Origin: Cristatella mucedo
Lineage: Eukaryota > Bryozoa > Phylactolaemata > Cristatellidae
DNA: 64,000 nt
Assembly: GCA_009760855.2 (NCBI GenBank)
Contig: WPIO01000006.1
Coordinates: forward strand, 10,328,501 to 10,392,500
Reading direction: 5' to 3'
Part shown: piece after piece, positions 45,800 through 58,300 of the stretch
Numbering within the stretch: position 1 is the first letter of the stretch
How the letters are laid out: each line of letters begins with the position of its first letter
Notes under the pieces: generated by a model
The model's database searches: none
Seen by the model: the letters and a program-made list of their open reading frames with translations, nothing else
What the model was told of the DNA's origin: nothing
Position numbers and translations under genes: made by a program

Positions 45800-47540
45800 T
45801 GATCCGGCAATGGAGGCCGAATAAGAACAGCTTACCAGTACACTTCAAAATCCCTTCGTTATGTTTTCAAAACACGGGGTTTGCTCAGGGCGATGGATTT
45901 TTACAAGAGTTTTTGAGACTCCTGTTAATATTGTCTGTACATATTATTTCTTATTACCCTATCCACGACAGAAATAAAATAACGAAACCACCTCTGCGAT
46001 GTCTTCTGTCAATGTATTTGTTTCAAATAAGATGGCTACAATTGGAAGGGAGCACGTCTGGCCATGGCTGGCTCAAGAAAATAAATAGCATAGAAATAGC
46101 AGACAGGAAGGTCGGAAAGGAAGGCCAGAGCCTGTAGAGAACCTATTGCGATGCTTCGATCACAAGAAGAGTGACTAAGTCTCTGCGAGATATTTAAGCT
46201 TTTTCCATGTAAATTATCAGACGCGAAAATCGCAGCGAGCACGTGACCACCTCCAGATAAACTACTCGGTGTGCATGGAGTCCACTAGTAAATTAAACCG
46301 TATGGTGAAGTTAGGTGTAAGGGAAGGCGGTTGATCACGAAATCAGATATCCAATGCGATTATTTGTGTAGTTGTTTTGGCTCACGTACTCTCAGTAACT
46401 ACTTTAACAAGAAAGCTGCTTCGCGTGCGAAGGAAAGAGAGTAGAGGTTTAAATTTATAATGATTATAATTCCACCATCAGTGTGGAATTATAATCCTTA
46501 TAGCAGTACATCTATACTACGTGACCCACGCTATCATGCACCGTAGTACTTTAGAGATACCCCGAACTCCATGGAATTGCAACCGACTTAACTGCCAAGC
46601 GGAGCAGATTTTAGTGGCATATGGATGTCGTAAAGTATAAATGACAGTTTCATGAATTCTACTCGTTGGCACATCGACGTACTCGCTAGTCTTCAGAAAA
46701 CTTTATACGAAACGATCCTAGTTCAAAAATGCGAGAATGCGTCTACGAATTGGATTCCTGAAAAGCCAATCGTTATTGCTTCGCTTAACTTTTAAACGGC
46801 ACAATTTAGTCCCGCTTGACTCACTTCTTCCAGCACAACAGACACGTACTCAGGTTTAAGCAAGTAGTCGAAGACCAAGCTTTAACATTGCTCGGTACGG
46901 CAATGGTGAGAGGCTGAAGAGTTTGCCGGTAAAAATGGCTACTACGACCTCATCCGCAGGAGGGATTGTAGTGAGCAGCAGAGCCCGCACGAATTCCCCG
47001 CACTTTCTTCGATAAAAGAAGAAAGTGTGACGCTGGTTTTGGGAGTTGAACCAAGGCCTCAGGCTTCGAAGGCAAGGCTTCTTGCTGCTAAAAGTTTCAG
47101 CTCGACAGACTACTTGCCAGCGGGCACGCCCTTTCCAAGATCGATCCAAGGAAGTTTGTCCAGAGAGAGCCTCATCGTCGGTGTACAGCTTGTGCTGCCG
47201 CGAAATCTAATTCTTAGCGGGCAATTACCCACAGTACTTCTTTTGTCCTGCTCAGAGCAAAAATACTGGTATTTCTTGCATCTGCTTCGAGTGACTAGGA
47301 GTGAAAGTGGTTGTTAAAGATCGGATTGGAAATCCCGAGTGATATTAGCTGAAGAGAACTGGGGGAAGGCCGCCTCGAGATGACTGAAAGCTCACGTTAA
47401 CAACAGCATCGTCCACAGGGGTACGACTGGCTACGACTTGGGCGGCCGGCTCTGCAGTCGTCATTTACCTTTTTCGTCCATTATGCAAGAATTATATTTA
47501 TAAACACCACGGAAAACATGTATACATACAGCTAATTTAT
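45800..47540. other. intergenic, no gene recognised
   Basis: Contains the hairpin at 46457-46501 and short unsupported open frames. A B-box-like GGTTCAACTCC on the minus strand near 47048 may mark a decayed SINE. Confidence 0.45.
46457..46501. repeat. AT-rich hairpin
   Basis: ATAATGATTATAATTCCAC pairs with GTGGAATTATAATCCTTAT over 19 bp (two mismatches), with a 7-nt loop. Confidence 0.9.
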
Positions 47541-47549
47541 TATAAATCA

Positions 47550-47645
47550 TCCTAAAAAAGCTTAATCTCTATCCAGGCGCTTTACATATGCTCCAGGGTT
47601 CCATCCCCACGACTTTGGCTGCTAAAAGCGAGCATCTTACACCTG
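47550..47645 (-). repeat. tRNA-derived SINE, family A, truncated
   Basis: The minus strand reads GATGCTCGC, a shortened tRNA-like part, then ATATGTAAAGCGCCTGGATA and GAGATTAAG. Confidence 0.65.
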
Positions 47646-47826
47646 GGCAAAACCGGGGCCGCAATATACGTCCAAAATGAATTTGGTAACTACCCAAAGA
47701 ATAATAGTCCGCCTTTTACACGCCTCTGACTGAGACGCAGGCACTCGCAGTAACGAGAATGACTTAGACGCTCTGCATACATGCACTAGGAAAAAGCACA
47801 GCGGACAAGTCGACATACGCCGCATC

Positions 47827-47830
47827 TCTT

Positions 47831-47861
<31 letters not shown>

Positions 47862-48038
47862 TTCTGTCTCTGTCTCTCTCTCTGTCTCTTTCCCCCTCTC
47901 TGTCTGTCTGTCTCTGTCTCTGTCTCTCTCTCCGTGTGTGTCTCTATCCCTCTCTATCTCTCTCTCTCTCCGTCTCTTTCTCTCTCTGTCTCCCTCTCGC
48001 TCCCTGTCTCTCTCTGTCTCTCTCTCGCTCCCTGTCTC

Positions 48039-48098
<60 letters not shown>

Positions 48099-48116
48099 CC
48101 TCTCTCTCTCTCTCCC

Positions 48117-48188
<72 letters not shown>
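47827..48188 (+). repeat. (CT)n microsatellite
   Basis: About 360 bp of CT with interspersed GT, CC and AT. All reading frames inside it are artefacts. Confidence 0.98.
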
Positions 48189-48189
<1 letters not shown>

Positions 48190-48191
<2 letters not shown>

Positions 48192-49300
48192 ACCATCGTG
48201 GTAAAGCGACAAGCATAGCCGAGGGCAACGCGGAAGGTCTGAGATCACTTTTAAGGTTCAAAGAGATTTTTCATTAATTTCTGCCCTTGGTCTGAAGTGC
48301 CTGCATAAAGGCAGAAATCCTAAACCGTGCAGTATTTGTGCGCAGCATGAGCCGGAGATTTAGCGATACATGGCTTGAGCAGCTCGCTGTGGCATCATAG
48401 TGCTGTGCCACCCTGCTAGCAATGTGCATACTTGGTAAAGGATTTAGTAACTATTGCAGAGCTATAAGAGTGAGGCTGGGCTGTTCGAAAGAGTGTGCTC
48501 GGCTATGAAACCGTTGTTGAAACGAGAGGTCGTAGGGTGCTATTACTTGGAAGATTTTTTCCGGCAATCCGTCATCCCGCCTAACAAAAGGTAGGTAAGC
48601 CCCCCCCCCGTTCAGGTTAGCCCCAACCCACCCCCGTCCAGGCCTCGATAAAAGCCTGCCCGAAAGTCGCTGCATTTTGAACGCCAAAGCGTATAAGGCC
48701 CTGGAAAATGTGAGCGCGCAACGTTCCTTTTGTGCGTTATCTCGCTGCTATGGGCTAGTGCTGGGTTACCGCTTTAACGTCTCCTGGGACATGGCAACGT
48801 TTTGGCCAATGGGTTGTTAGGGAAACTATTCGTTACTTTAACCGCTGTCTCCATTTCGTCTTCTTTTTCCGGCTCAAACAGAGAGATACAAGTCAAATAA
48901 GATAGCACGACGGTGATTTCTGGGACAACTGTGTGGCTGTAGCCATTCTGATGGCTTTAAAAAGGTAATTCCGACGAGGGCACAATAGCTTCCTATAGCG
49001 CCAGCTTAGCGCGAGGTCCCACTCTTTGCGGTAAACCTTCGTTAGTTTTCGCCGAGACTAAAGATTTTTACACACTACAGGATTCTGAACTACTTACTCA
49101 CCACGTCCCTCTAACGCCAGTGTCTGCAGGGCGCATGGCTCGCTGGTGAGAGCGAAGGACTTTCGCGGCGGAAGTCTCCAGCCGCCTGTTGCTAAGCGAT
49201 TGTTACGGCGCCCCTGACGAATTTATAACAGCGAGTCCTACTCATCCAGTTCATAGGTTGATTGCGCATGTTCCGGTGTAGGTGTTCTGAGCAGCTGCAC
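48190..49300. other. upstream region of LTN1
   Basis: No coding feature recognised. The last 200 bp are moderately GC-rich and precede the LTN1 start, so a promoter is expected here, but no TATA box can be defended. Confidence 0.4.
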
Positions 49301-49305
49301 CTGAG

Positions 49306-49353
49306 ATGGGCGGGAAGAAGAAGGACGCGCAAAGAACGAAGGGCAATGTCAGG
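49306..49353 (+). CDS. LTN1: LTN1 exon 1 (start codon)
   Basis: CTGAGATGG start context, 16 codons MGGKKKDAQRTKGNVR, donor GTAAGT, phase 0. Matches the invariant listerin start. Confidence 0.93.
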
Positions 49354-52300
49354 GTAAGTGCACGAGACACGGGAAAGCATTTAATTGGGCCGCATTGACT
49401 TCCGTGTTTTCCTTTCTTAAGCGAGTGCTGCATTTGCTTGTCGGGTTCCCAGTCACCATAACGTGGCTGGCTCGCGTCGACCCGACTCGTCGTTGGTTGC
49501 GTTTGAACACAGCGACCGCCCTGTGATTGCAGCACGGCCCGGCTCTTATCCATGCATGTGCACTTCTCGGACCGTCGCGACGTCCGTCAAACCTGCTCGC
49601 GTCAACCTGCGCGTTCGTTCGAATGCTACCTCGCCTGCTTCCTCGCCCTCGAACCATCATCTAGTTTGTTTTGTCTCCAGTTGTGTTCAGTTCAGTCTGT
49701 GAGTTATCATTAACCGTGTGATATGATTCCTTTATAGCATATGTAAAATGCCTAGAAAAGAATCTAGTTCTCTTAGCTTGCTCTGCAGTGTTTCATTATC
49801 ATAACCATAACCATGCACTTGAACTCCTTCATAATAGTCCTCCATATCGATGACGTTGTAGCCTTCCAGCAGTGGTCGAGCTGCGGAGCTTCTGGCTACC
49901 AAAGGTCAGGGCACCGACGGCAACGCGTTTGGATTCGTTGGGTTCAGCGTCCCTATGGCTGGTCTTGGCTATGCTGCAGCGCCACCGCAAGAGGAAGCTG
50001 CCGGAAGCAGCAGCAGTGCTGTGGTGTGCACCGATGCCGACTTTAGAGTCGTCTTGAAGAAAATGACGAAACGAGATGCAGTCACCAAACTGAAGGTGCG
50101 TACCGGCATGCCTCGCTTGTTTGCCCATTAGTTTGCCTCGCCGTGCAGGCCTAATCCTTTGTGGTACGGTTACTGCAGTGGCACATCGACTTTCTGTTGG
50201 CGTCGTGAATCGCTCCTTGATGGACCGGTGCCCGGCCGCTTATATCTGACCTACCGCTGGCAGACCTACCGCCGGAGACCCAGCCCCGGGCTGTAGTCCA
50301 GCCCTCTCCTGCCTTCTCTCTGCAGAGCGCGAGCAAGCGTGTGGCACGCAGCGCTCACCCTGTCGTCCCATGTGTGGCGGGGCCCCTCGTGCGTGAGCCA
50401 AAGTTGTGCGCCTTGTTCTTGCATTGATAGTGTGAACCTCCCAGCCATGGCTGGGCCACTCTCGATGCTGCGTAGATGCGATTAACAGATCTCGCATCTA
50501 GAAGAGTCAGCCAAGCCACCTTCTGAGCATATCAAATCTGCTGCATGCAACTATGTGTTTGCATTAGTTTGTAATGTTAGTGTGAAGCAACGACCAACTG
50601 ATGCATGCGTACAACAAGCTTGGACAGGTTCTTTTGAGACGCATTTTGCTAGGGGTCAGCGTATGCCAGGTTAGCTCCTCAAAGAGGTGTGCTTGTATGT
50701 GAGACTGGACAAGTGCGTGCTGCAAAATGTGTGCTGCCCTTTAGGTGCGAAGATTCGGCGGGCTTAAATTCGTCAGCTGCATGCCAACTGTATGCCCTTC
50801 GATAGCACGATTGCTGGTAGAGGATGCCATCGATAATATTGGCATGCTATTCAGCCTGTTTCGGCGCGAGCTGCCGCGGATCAACAAGCAGCGGTAACTG
50901 CGAGCGTAAGGGTTCGTGCGTTGCCTAGCGGTTGCCAGGTGGCGAGCTGTGCTTGCGTGACCATTCAGCTGAGCTTCATGCTGCTCGGCTTGCGTGTGCA
51001 GTGCCAGCCCTAGCCCCTCGCAGTCGTCGTCGTTGCAGTGAGGCTGAGAATGTGACAGCTCGAGTCGTAATAGCGCCCAAGTCGTAATGCAGCAAGCGTG
51101 ACCGATGCATGGCCGAGTGCCTAGGCAGTGCCTGTGAATCGGCTGCGAGGGGCCGCCCGCTTGGCATACAGCTAGCTCGGCTCGGCTCGGCTTCCTGTGC
51201 GGTCATCATCATCATCATCGTCGCTCAATTTTGGCAGGCCTTGCAAGAGTTTGCCGCCTACAGCAAAGAGAAAGACGACGACATAATGGCCGATGTCCTG
51301 CAGTTCTTCCCTCGCCTTTACGGCAAGCTGGCGATGGTATGGCACTCTTGCTGCTTCCGATGCCGCCATCTTTTGCATCTTCATCCCCATTCCCGTGGCC
51401 TGGTGTGCTTGTCTCCTCCATCGTGCCACCTGCAGCAGCAGCAGCAGCAGTGGCAATAGGCGAGGTGGCAGCGACAGGGGTCTTACTACGAGATTCCTGC
51501 AGCTGGCAACATATTGTTGCCCTCTCCGCAGGCGGGCAATAGGCGCTAAAAAAACAAGCTCTTCTGTCGCTATGTAAATGAACCCGTCCTCTAAGCCGAC
51601 CTTGACATGACGATCTTGACTGCCAGGCTTTAGAAGTGGCGGCTGCTTTCGGCGCTTTTCTTGCGAGGCTCGATGTCGCCGCGAGTTCCACGACGCTGTC
51701 ACGGTGACTCGCTCGAGCTTTGTCTCCGCCTCGTCGCTCGCTAGGAGTACGACAGACGCGTGAGGGAGGCCGCCCAGCTGGCCATCGGGCAGCTCGTCGC
51801 CCGCGTGCCCGGCCGCCTCGTGTCGCCGCCGTGTCTCAAGGCCGTGGCCGGCTCGTGGCTGCTGGCGCAGTGCGATCCGTACGCTCCCGCTGCGTCGGCT
51901 GCTCGAGCAGCTTTCGCTGCCGCCTTCCCGACGCCGGCGCTGCAAGCTGAGGCCGTGCTGTCGTGCCTCGACGAAGCCGTGGCCAGTCTCGTCGAACTGC
52001 TGCTCAACAGCTCGCCTGCCTCGCTGAGCGACCCAAAGTAAGCGCCGTGCTCGGCGTGCGATCTGGCAAGCGCCGCTCTCTGCTCACCTCGCACCACGTG
52101 GCTGCGCGTGACTGGGATTGGTTCGCTATGTAACGTGACTTGTGATTGGTTCGCTATGTAACGTAGCCTGTGATTGGTTGGCTGTGTAACGTAACGTAAC
52201 CTGTGATTGGTTCGCGGGATTGTGAAACCTGGCTGGGACAAGTGGCTGCACGAGTTGCGCCGCCCGGAACGATTAAGCCCTGCTGCTCCATGAGCAAGCC

Positions 52301-55300
52301 CGTGCTTGCTACAGATTGGTTCGAAATTACTGCTGTGTCATGTCGGCCTCACTGCCTAGGAGTATCTGCCAAGGAAATTAATGGCCACTGGGAGCGTATG
52401 TAGACCTTGATAGAACCACGGCCCTGCCCTCTCACTCCCTCGTTGTTCGACTGCTGGCATGATCGAGCAGCCGTCACCGTGAGCGGGCTCCATGAAAGCA
52501 AGTGCCTCAGATGTGCAACCTGCCGTGGTGTTGAGGCCTCGTTAATTCGCATTGTATTATTGATTGGTATTATTTATGGGTTCTTTATTTATGGGTTCCC
52601 GTCGGTTCCCAAGATGTTACACAAGCCTTTGCATGCTGTTGGTTTTTAGCTTTTCGTTTCAGCTCTGCTGGTCGTTACAGTTTTTAGTTGTAACAGTTTT
52701 TAGTCTACCCTGTCTTTTCATACGCAGCCTTCTCTCGTGTGGGGGATAAATACAGTAATAATTACAATAATAATTAATAAGCCACTAGATAATTACAATA
52801 AGCCACGTGGAGGATTTCCTTGCTTCAGTGCTTTGCTTGTGCCGTGCCATGCATTCGGTTTGCCTTGCCGTTTACACACATGCATTTTATTGAAAGCAGC
52901 AAACAGATTTTTTCATCTTGTCGACGTTCCTACACGCTAGTCAGTTCATACGCTCCGTCATTGTGCATTGTCCTTTATGTGCTTATGCTTGCCGTAATTG
53001 TACATATTGTTATAGCCAATTGGAATGCATCACTTCTAGCATATGTTAGCTGCCTAGAAAGGGTCTAGTTCTCTGGGGTGCTGTACAAATCAGCTGTATA
53101 GTTTTGAATGTACGCACGTCTATGCTCACGCCCCATCCCATTTGTTATCGGGAACAGAAGTCACTGCTCATTCTGTAGCCGGCCACAAGGTTGGCCACAA
53201 ATGCAAGAGGGTCAGCCATGGAGCTCCTTTGCTGAAGGTGCTGCTACGGTTCTCGGTTGATCAATAGATGCAGAGTAAAAGTCTTATTCTAACCCGCAAA
53301 TCCAGTCATAGCTGTTCCATTCCTTCGCTTAAAGCCTGTTGGCGAGTCAAGCTTTTGCTCTCCAGATCCTAGATTGTGGAACACCCAATTCTTATGCAAC
53401 GTCCTCTGCTCTCCTGCTGCAGACTGTGGCACATCCTTTCCTGCCGTCCTTTGCTACTACTGCCACGCTACTGACTTGATCGACTGCCCTTCTGACTCAG
53501 CTATGCTTCTCACTTTCTCTTGGTTGCATGAAATGTAGTCTGTTGTCTACCGTAAGCGTACCAAAAGCCCAAAAGCCGCTCAGGCTGGCTTTGATGGGGA
53601 AAGTCAAGAAAATACCTATACAATTTGTCCAACAATCGAATATGTATTTATGGTACCTTTCGAAAGACAAATATGTTAGAACAGGGATCGGAAGTTTTGA
53701 CGACTTCCACATGAAAGAAAAATCGGTTATGCAAACCACGTCTAAACCGGATGTAAACCGGAAGCAACAAATCTACAAATAAAAAAATTACCGATCTCTG
53801 CATCATACGCGACTTGTATCCCAACTTGTCGAACATTGGTAGATTGCTATAGATGCATGAAGCTTGTTTAGGTGCATTGTTGTGACTTTTATACAGCTTC
53901 ATTTCCAGGGTCGGTTGGTACCTTGTTAATTCCATAACTCGGCAAATACTTAACGCATCGGAATGAAATTTCAAATGCGAGTTCAGCTGTGCTTTTTTGA
54001 CCATAGTCTGGAATACTTTTGATTTCGGTTTGATAAATTTGGCTGTATACGTCATGAAACGTTCTGGAGCTTTATTTTCAATAATCATGGACATATAGAC
54101 CCAATTATCAAATTATTTGTTTCTGAAGAAAATTGGTGTTGAGGTGTGCCGTGTGGCCTGCGTTAGAGAAATGGCGCATTTGTATGCTCAATAATAATAA
54201 TACTAGCTGGTTCAACAGCCTCTTTTGTATAGCGACAGAAGATTCTTTAAGGCTATCACCGCCGCTTGCAGCGGCGATAAAGAATCACCCACCGCAGGAT
54301 TCGAACCCGCAACCTTGGGGTCGAGGTCGTGAAAAGCAACCACCTTACCTAGTGAGCCATCATGGCTCACCGCATGTCTCTGGACTCACTGTTAATGCGT
54401 GAGGCTGTACAGGACAATCAGCCGGCACTCGATTTCGTTCGGTTGCCTCGGGCTAATCGGGCGCTTAAAAAACAAACGCAGGACGACCCCACCGGAGGAG
54501 ATGGCGGAGAAGCACGAGCGTATGCTCGCCTGCTCGCTGCACGCCCTTCGACTGCTGCTGCAAGTCGTCGCTGGAAGAGAGGGCAGTGGCAACAGGGGAG
54601 CCGCATCACTGCCGGCAGATGTGGCATCGGCAGTCCGGCTTGTGTACGGCCGAGTCACCTCCGACGCAAGGCTGTGGAAACTTGCAAAGCACGAAAATTC
54701 GCAGGCACGTGGTCGGCTGGCGGCTTGCTTCCACCTTCGTGCAGCTCCTTTTTGTAATCGACCTCGCAGTGTGCCATGTTTGCCGACGCCTCGCACATTT
54801 TTCAGGTGAAAGGTGGACTCTTTGCACTTGTTGCGAGTCTTTGCCATGTGGTGCCAGAACTGGTGGCGGAGAAGGCCGACAGAATATGCCCGCTTGTGCT
54901 TGGCCACCTGCACGCGACCGACCCGGTCACGTGCGCCTCAGTGTGGGAAGCTGCGCTGTTGGTTCTGACCGATGTCAAGGTAGGTTGCGTAGTCCTCGTA
55001 GAAAAAAATGGCAACGCGAGCGTCAGCAGCCGCACTTATGCAATCAGCTGCACAGTAATGCAAGAGCTCGACCTGGCCGTCGTGGGAGGCCAGATTGTGC
55101 CTCGTGGCTTCGCGGAAGCTATCTGTGGCAAACAGTGCGGAAGTGCCGGCACCTATTAGACAAATTGGTGCAGCTAAAGGCGAACTGTGCTCGTCAGCCA
55201 GGACAGGACTCCAGACCGGTCTTGCCACTTACCTTCCATTATAGTGTACACCGGAAGTTATCTTCGTGTACGCTTCTGCATTCCTGCGCTTCTATGCACT

Positions 55301-58300
55301 GTGCGATGAGCTTCAGGAAGTCTGATTAAGGCAGGGTAACATTACTCCTCAAAGTCTATCGGGTTTGATGACTCAAAAAGGCACAGGTTCCATTGCAGCA
55401 ACTGTAAAGTGCCTAGAAAGAGATTGAATTATCTGAGGGTGCTTTATTAAATGTATTGTTATTATTATTAGGATGTGAAATACCTATGGAAACGCTGTGT
55501 TAGTAAGTTTTTGTGCCTGCCCGGGTTTGCTGCCGTCATGAGGCATATTTGGATATTGGCAACGACGAGAACTAACCTGCATATTTGGATGCTGCCCAGA
55601 CTCGTACACGTGCATACTGGCCACAAGGTTTTCGTCATGCATCAACTGCACACTGTCCTTTGATAGTGCAGTGAAAAGCTTGTGGTTTACTTTAGACTTT
55701 TTATCTGCCCAGCTTATTTCAAGTCCATTTGCTGGCAATTTATGTGCACCCAGTGAACTAGAATCTGATCATTGCACCATAACTTGAAAAGCTCGCAGGT
55801 TGTCTCTGGTGCAGTTTAGAGCTCACCGGAGCTGACTGGTTTAGATCCTGTCTTTGGATCTCATTTGCTAGATTCCACTCTTTAAAGCGACCAGACTTTT
55901 CTTCTTTCTCTCGCAGAAGAAAAGCTGGTTTTATTGCCCACAGGCAGCTGTCAATTCAGCTGCTCTGCTATGATGATAATAATAATACACTTGATAAGGC
56001 GCCCTCATGGGTCTTAATCTCTTTCTAGGCGCTTTCCATTTACATTTGATGCAAAGGAAATGCGATCGAATGGTGAGCGGTATCTTGCTTGATAAACAGC
56101 ATGAACAACATGGTTAGGCGTGACATGCAGAGGGTCAGCATGCGAGTGTGGTTTGTAGGTGCTATATGTCATAGGCTCTTGTTGGTTGATTGTGCTCCTG
56201 ATCTTGGCTAAGGCCGGCCCCAGAAGTAGCGAAGCCAGCTGACGCTTTTTTTGGCAAGTGTGTCGCGAATGTCGCACGTGCTCGGTCAGAATCAGGGCTG
56301 GCCCAACATCCAGTGGCGTCATTTTTGTCGCCGCACCGCGTCCTCCCGCTCTCTTTTACAGGAATGGTGGAAGCATGTCAGCTTGCGCAAGGCCATGCTG
56401 CCCTCGTTGTGGACGGTGCTTCGGCAGGGTGGCAACGGGTGTGCCGCCGTGACGCACCCCAGCTGCCTGCCCGTGCTCAGTCGCCTCTGCGCGGCAGACG
56501 CTCGCGATGCCGTCGGAGACTTGCGCGGCTTTCTTTCGGAATTTCTCGGCAGCATGCGAGAAGGGTATAGAGTGCGAGCAGGCTGCGCTGCCGCCGGCGC
56601 CACGGCTTCGCTGTTGCCCCGACCTGTGGGCAGCTGGCTGCCGCTGGCTGGCTGTGATCTGAGCAGGCGAAGTCCAGTCATGCGGCAGCTGCCCCGTGCT
56701 GCCTCGATCTGCTGAACTTGCTGGCTGGCTGGCTGGCCGTCGTAGCATCCGGCCTCTACCACTGGCCGCTCGTTGTCAGCTGCAGCAGCTTCGGCCCATG
56801 ACGTGCGCGGACATTGTTCGGGTGGGACACGCTGGAGAAGAGCCCTGCTGGCATTGCCGGCCCATCTAAAGATTGGCTGTCGTTTTGTGTGTAGAATGAT
56901 GGAAGAAAGGTTATGCGGCTAAATGTCGGGAGGATTTCTGTGGCACTGCAGCACTATGCTGGTTGTGGGCTCTTGCTGGCGCAGCCAAAGGAGGCAGACA
57001 GGTCTTGTCATCCCGAAGAGCTAAACCAGTGATCGTTGGAGCATGTGGCTCCTCGAAGAAGCCCCCTTCCTCGAAGTTGCTACCGACTAATTGGTTTTCG
57101 ACAGTTTTGTGCTGTGCAGGCTGGCGAGTCTAGATTGCCTGTTTTTTTTAGGAGTTCTGCTTAGGAACAGAGCTGCCCGATCCGTTGCTGGATCCCACGT
57201 GACAGTACAAGCTCAATGGTTTCGAGAGTAATTTCTCTTAAATAAATACTAGCTGATTTAACAGCCTCTTTTGTATAGCGACAGAAGAGCCTTTAAGGCT
57301 ATCACCACCGCCTGCAATGACGATAAAGGATCGCCCACCGCAGGGTTAGAACCCACGACATCGGGACCGAGGTCGTAAAAAGCAACCGCCTTACCTAGTG
57401 TGCCATCATGGCTCACCATTAGGGCGCTACGCAAGTGGGTTATCTATTTTTTATTTCCTATTATGACCATCTTGAACCTTATTAGTGAGCTGACGGAAGT
57501 AGTGGGTCTTTTTCGTATTGCTTCATGCTGCACAGATTGTACTGCCTTACATTTTCGGCTAGGGTGCATGAGTGGTAGTTCGGAAGACGAATTCCCAGGT
57601 GTTTCGTACAAAATGCTAAATAGCTGGTCGTTTAATGCAGGAAGCTAACCGTCTTTTGCTATACCGAAGTGAAAATCATGTGATGCCCCGTTCGTTATTA
57701 CTCTTTCTATGTTTATCAAGAAGCACCCATTTAACCTTTTGTGCATGATTTGTAGAACATTCAAGAGCAAGGTCGCCATACTTTTTTATGAATCTATAAT
57801 TTACAGTATGTTTGTTTCTTGCGGAGTAATGACTGTTATGTATCTTATTCTTGTAGGCTAAATTGTGACCGAGTCCAGAAATCCAGTGTCGAATGTGCAC
57901 AAGTTGCAAAGAGTTTTGTTGAATGTGTACGATATGCAGTGCATTGTGAACTCGAAAGAGGTGCTTCAGCTGTGTCGATGGAAGAATCAATTGTGAATGA
58001 GCAGGTATGATTGGCCCCTTACCACAGGCCACACTTAGCACTTACAATATTGTGCCAATGAAAGTCACTGCTGAGGATGAATTGGGATGGCGGTCGTACC
58101 CTGAATGCTGCATCCTTGGCACAAGTGCTTTGACGTGTTTAGTTGCGTTATCTTAGCAGCTGGGTTGCAGATCTCTATAGCATCTAGCATCTAGCGATAT
58201 ACAACGTGATGTATGTCTTTTGCTTGCTTTAATGCAGCATTGAATACAGCAGAGCCCAGTGTCTCTGCTGTACGATCATGACTTATCTTTGATTACACTG

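Noticed and set aside
46985-47110. B-box-like GGTTCAACTCC and a short hairpin on the minus strand
   Set aside because: Could be a decayed SINE, but no A box or body match to families A or B was convincing.
47934-48277. Ser/Leu and Arg/Glu repeat frames up to 113 codons
   Set aside because: Translation of the (CT)n tract; no splice or start support.
51172-51945. 257-codon minus-strand frame with Arg/Gln repeats
   Set aside because: Antisense shadow of LTN1 exons 3-4 and a CAG/TCA-rich intron.
54586-55329. 247-codon plus-strand frame across LTN1 exons 5-6
   Set aside because: Wrong frame relative to the conserved listerin exons; it runs through the intron in GC-rich DNA.
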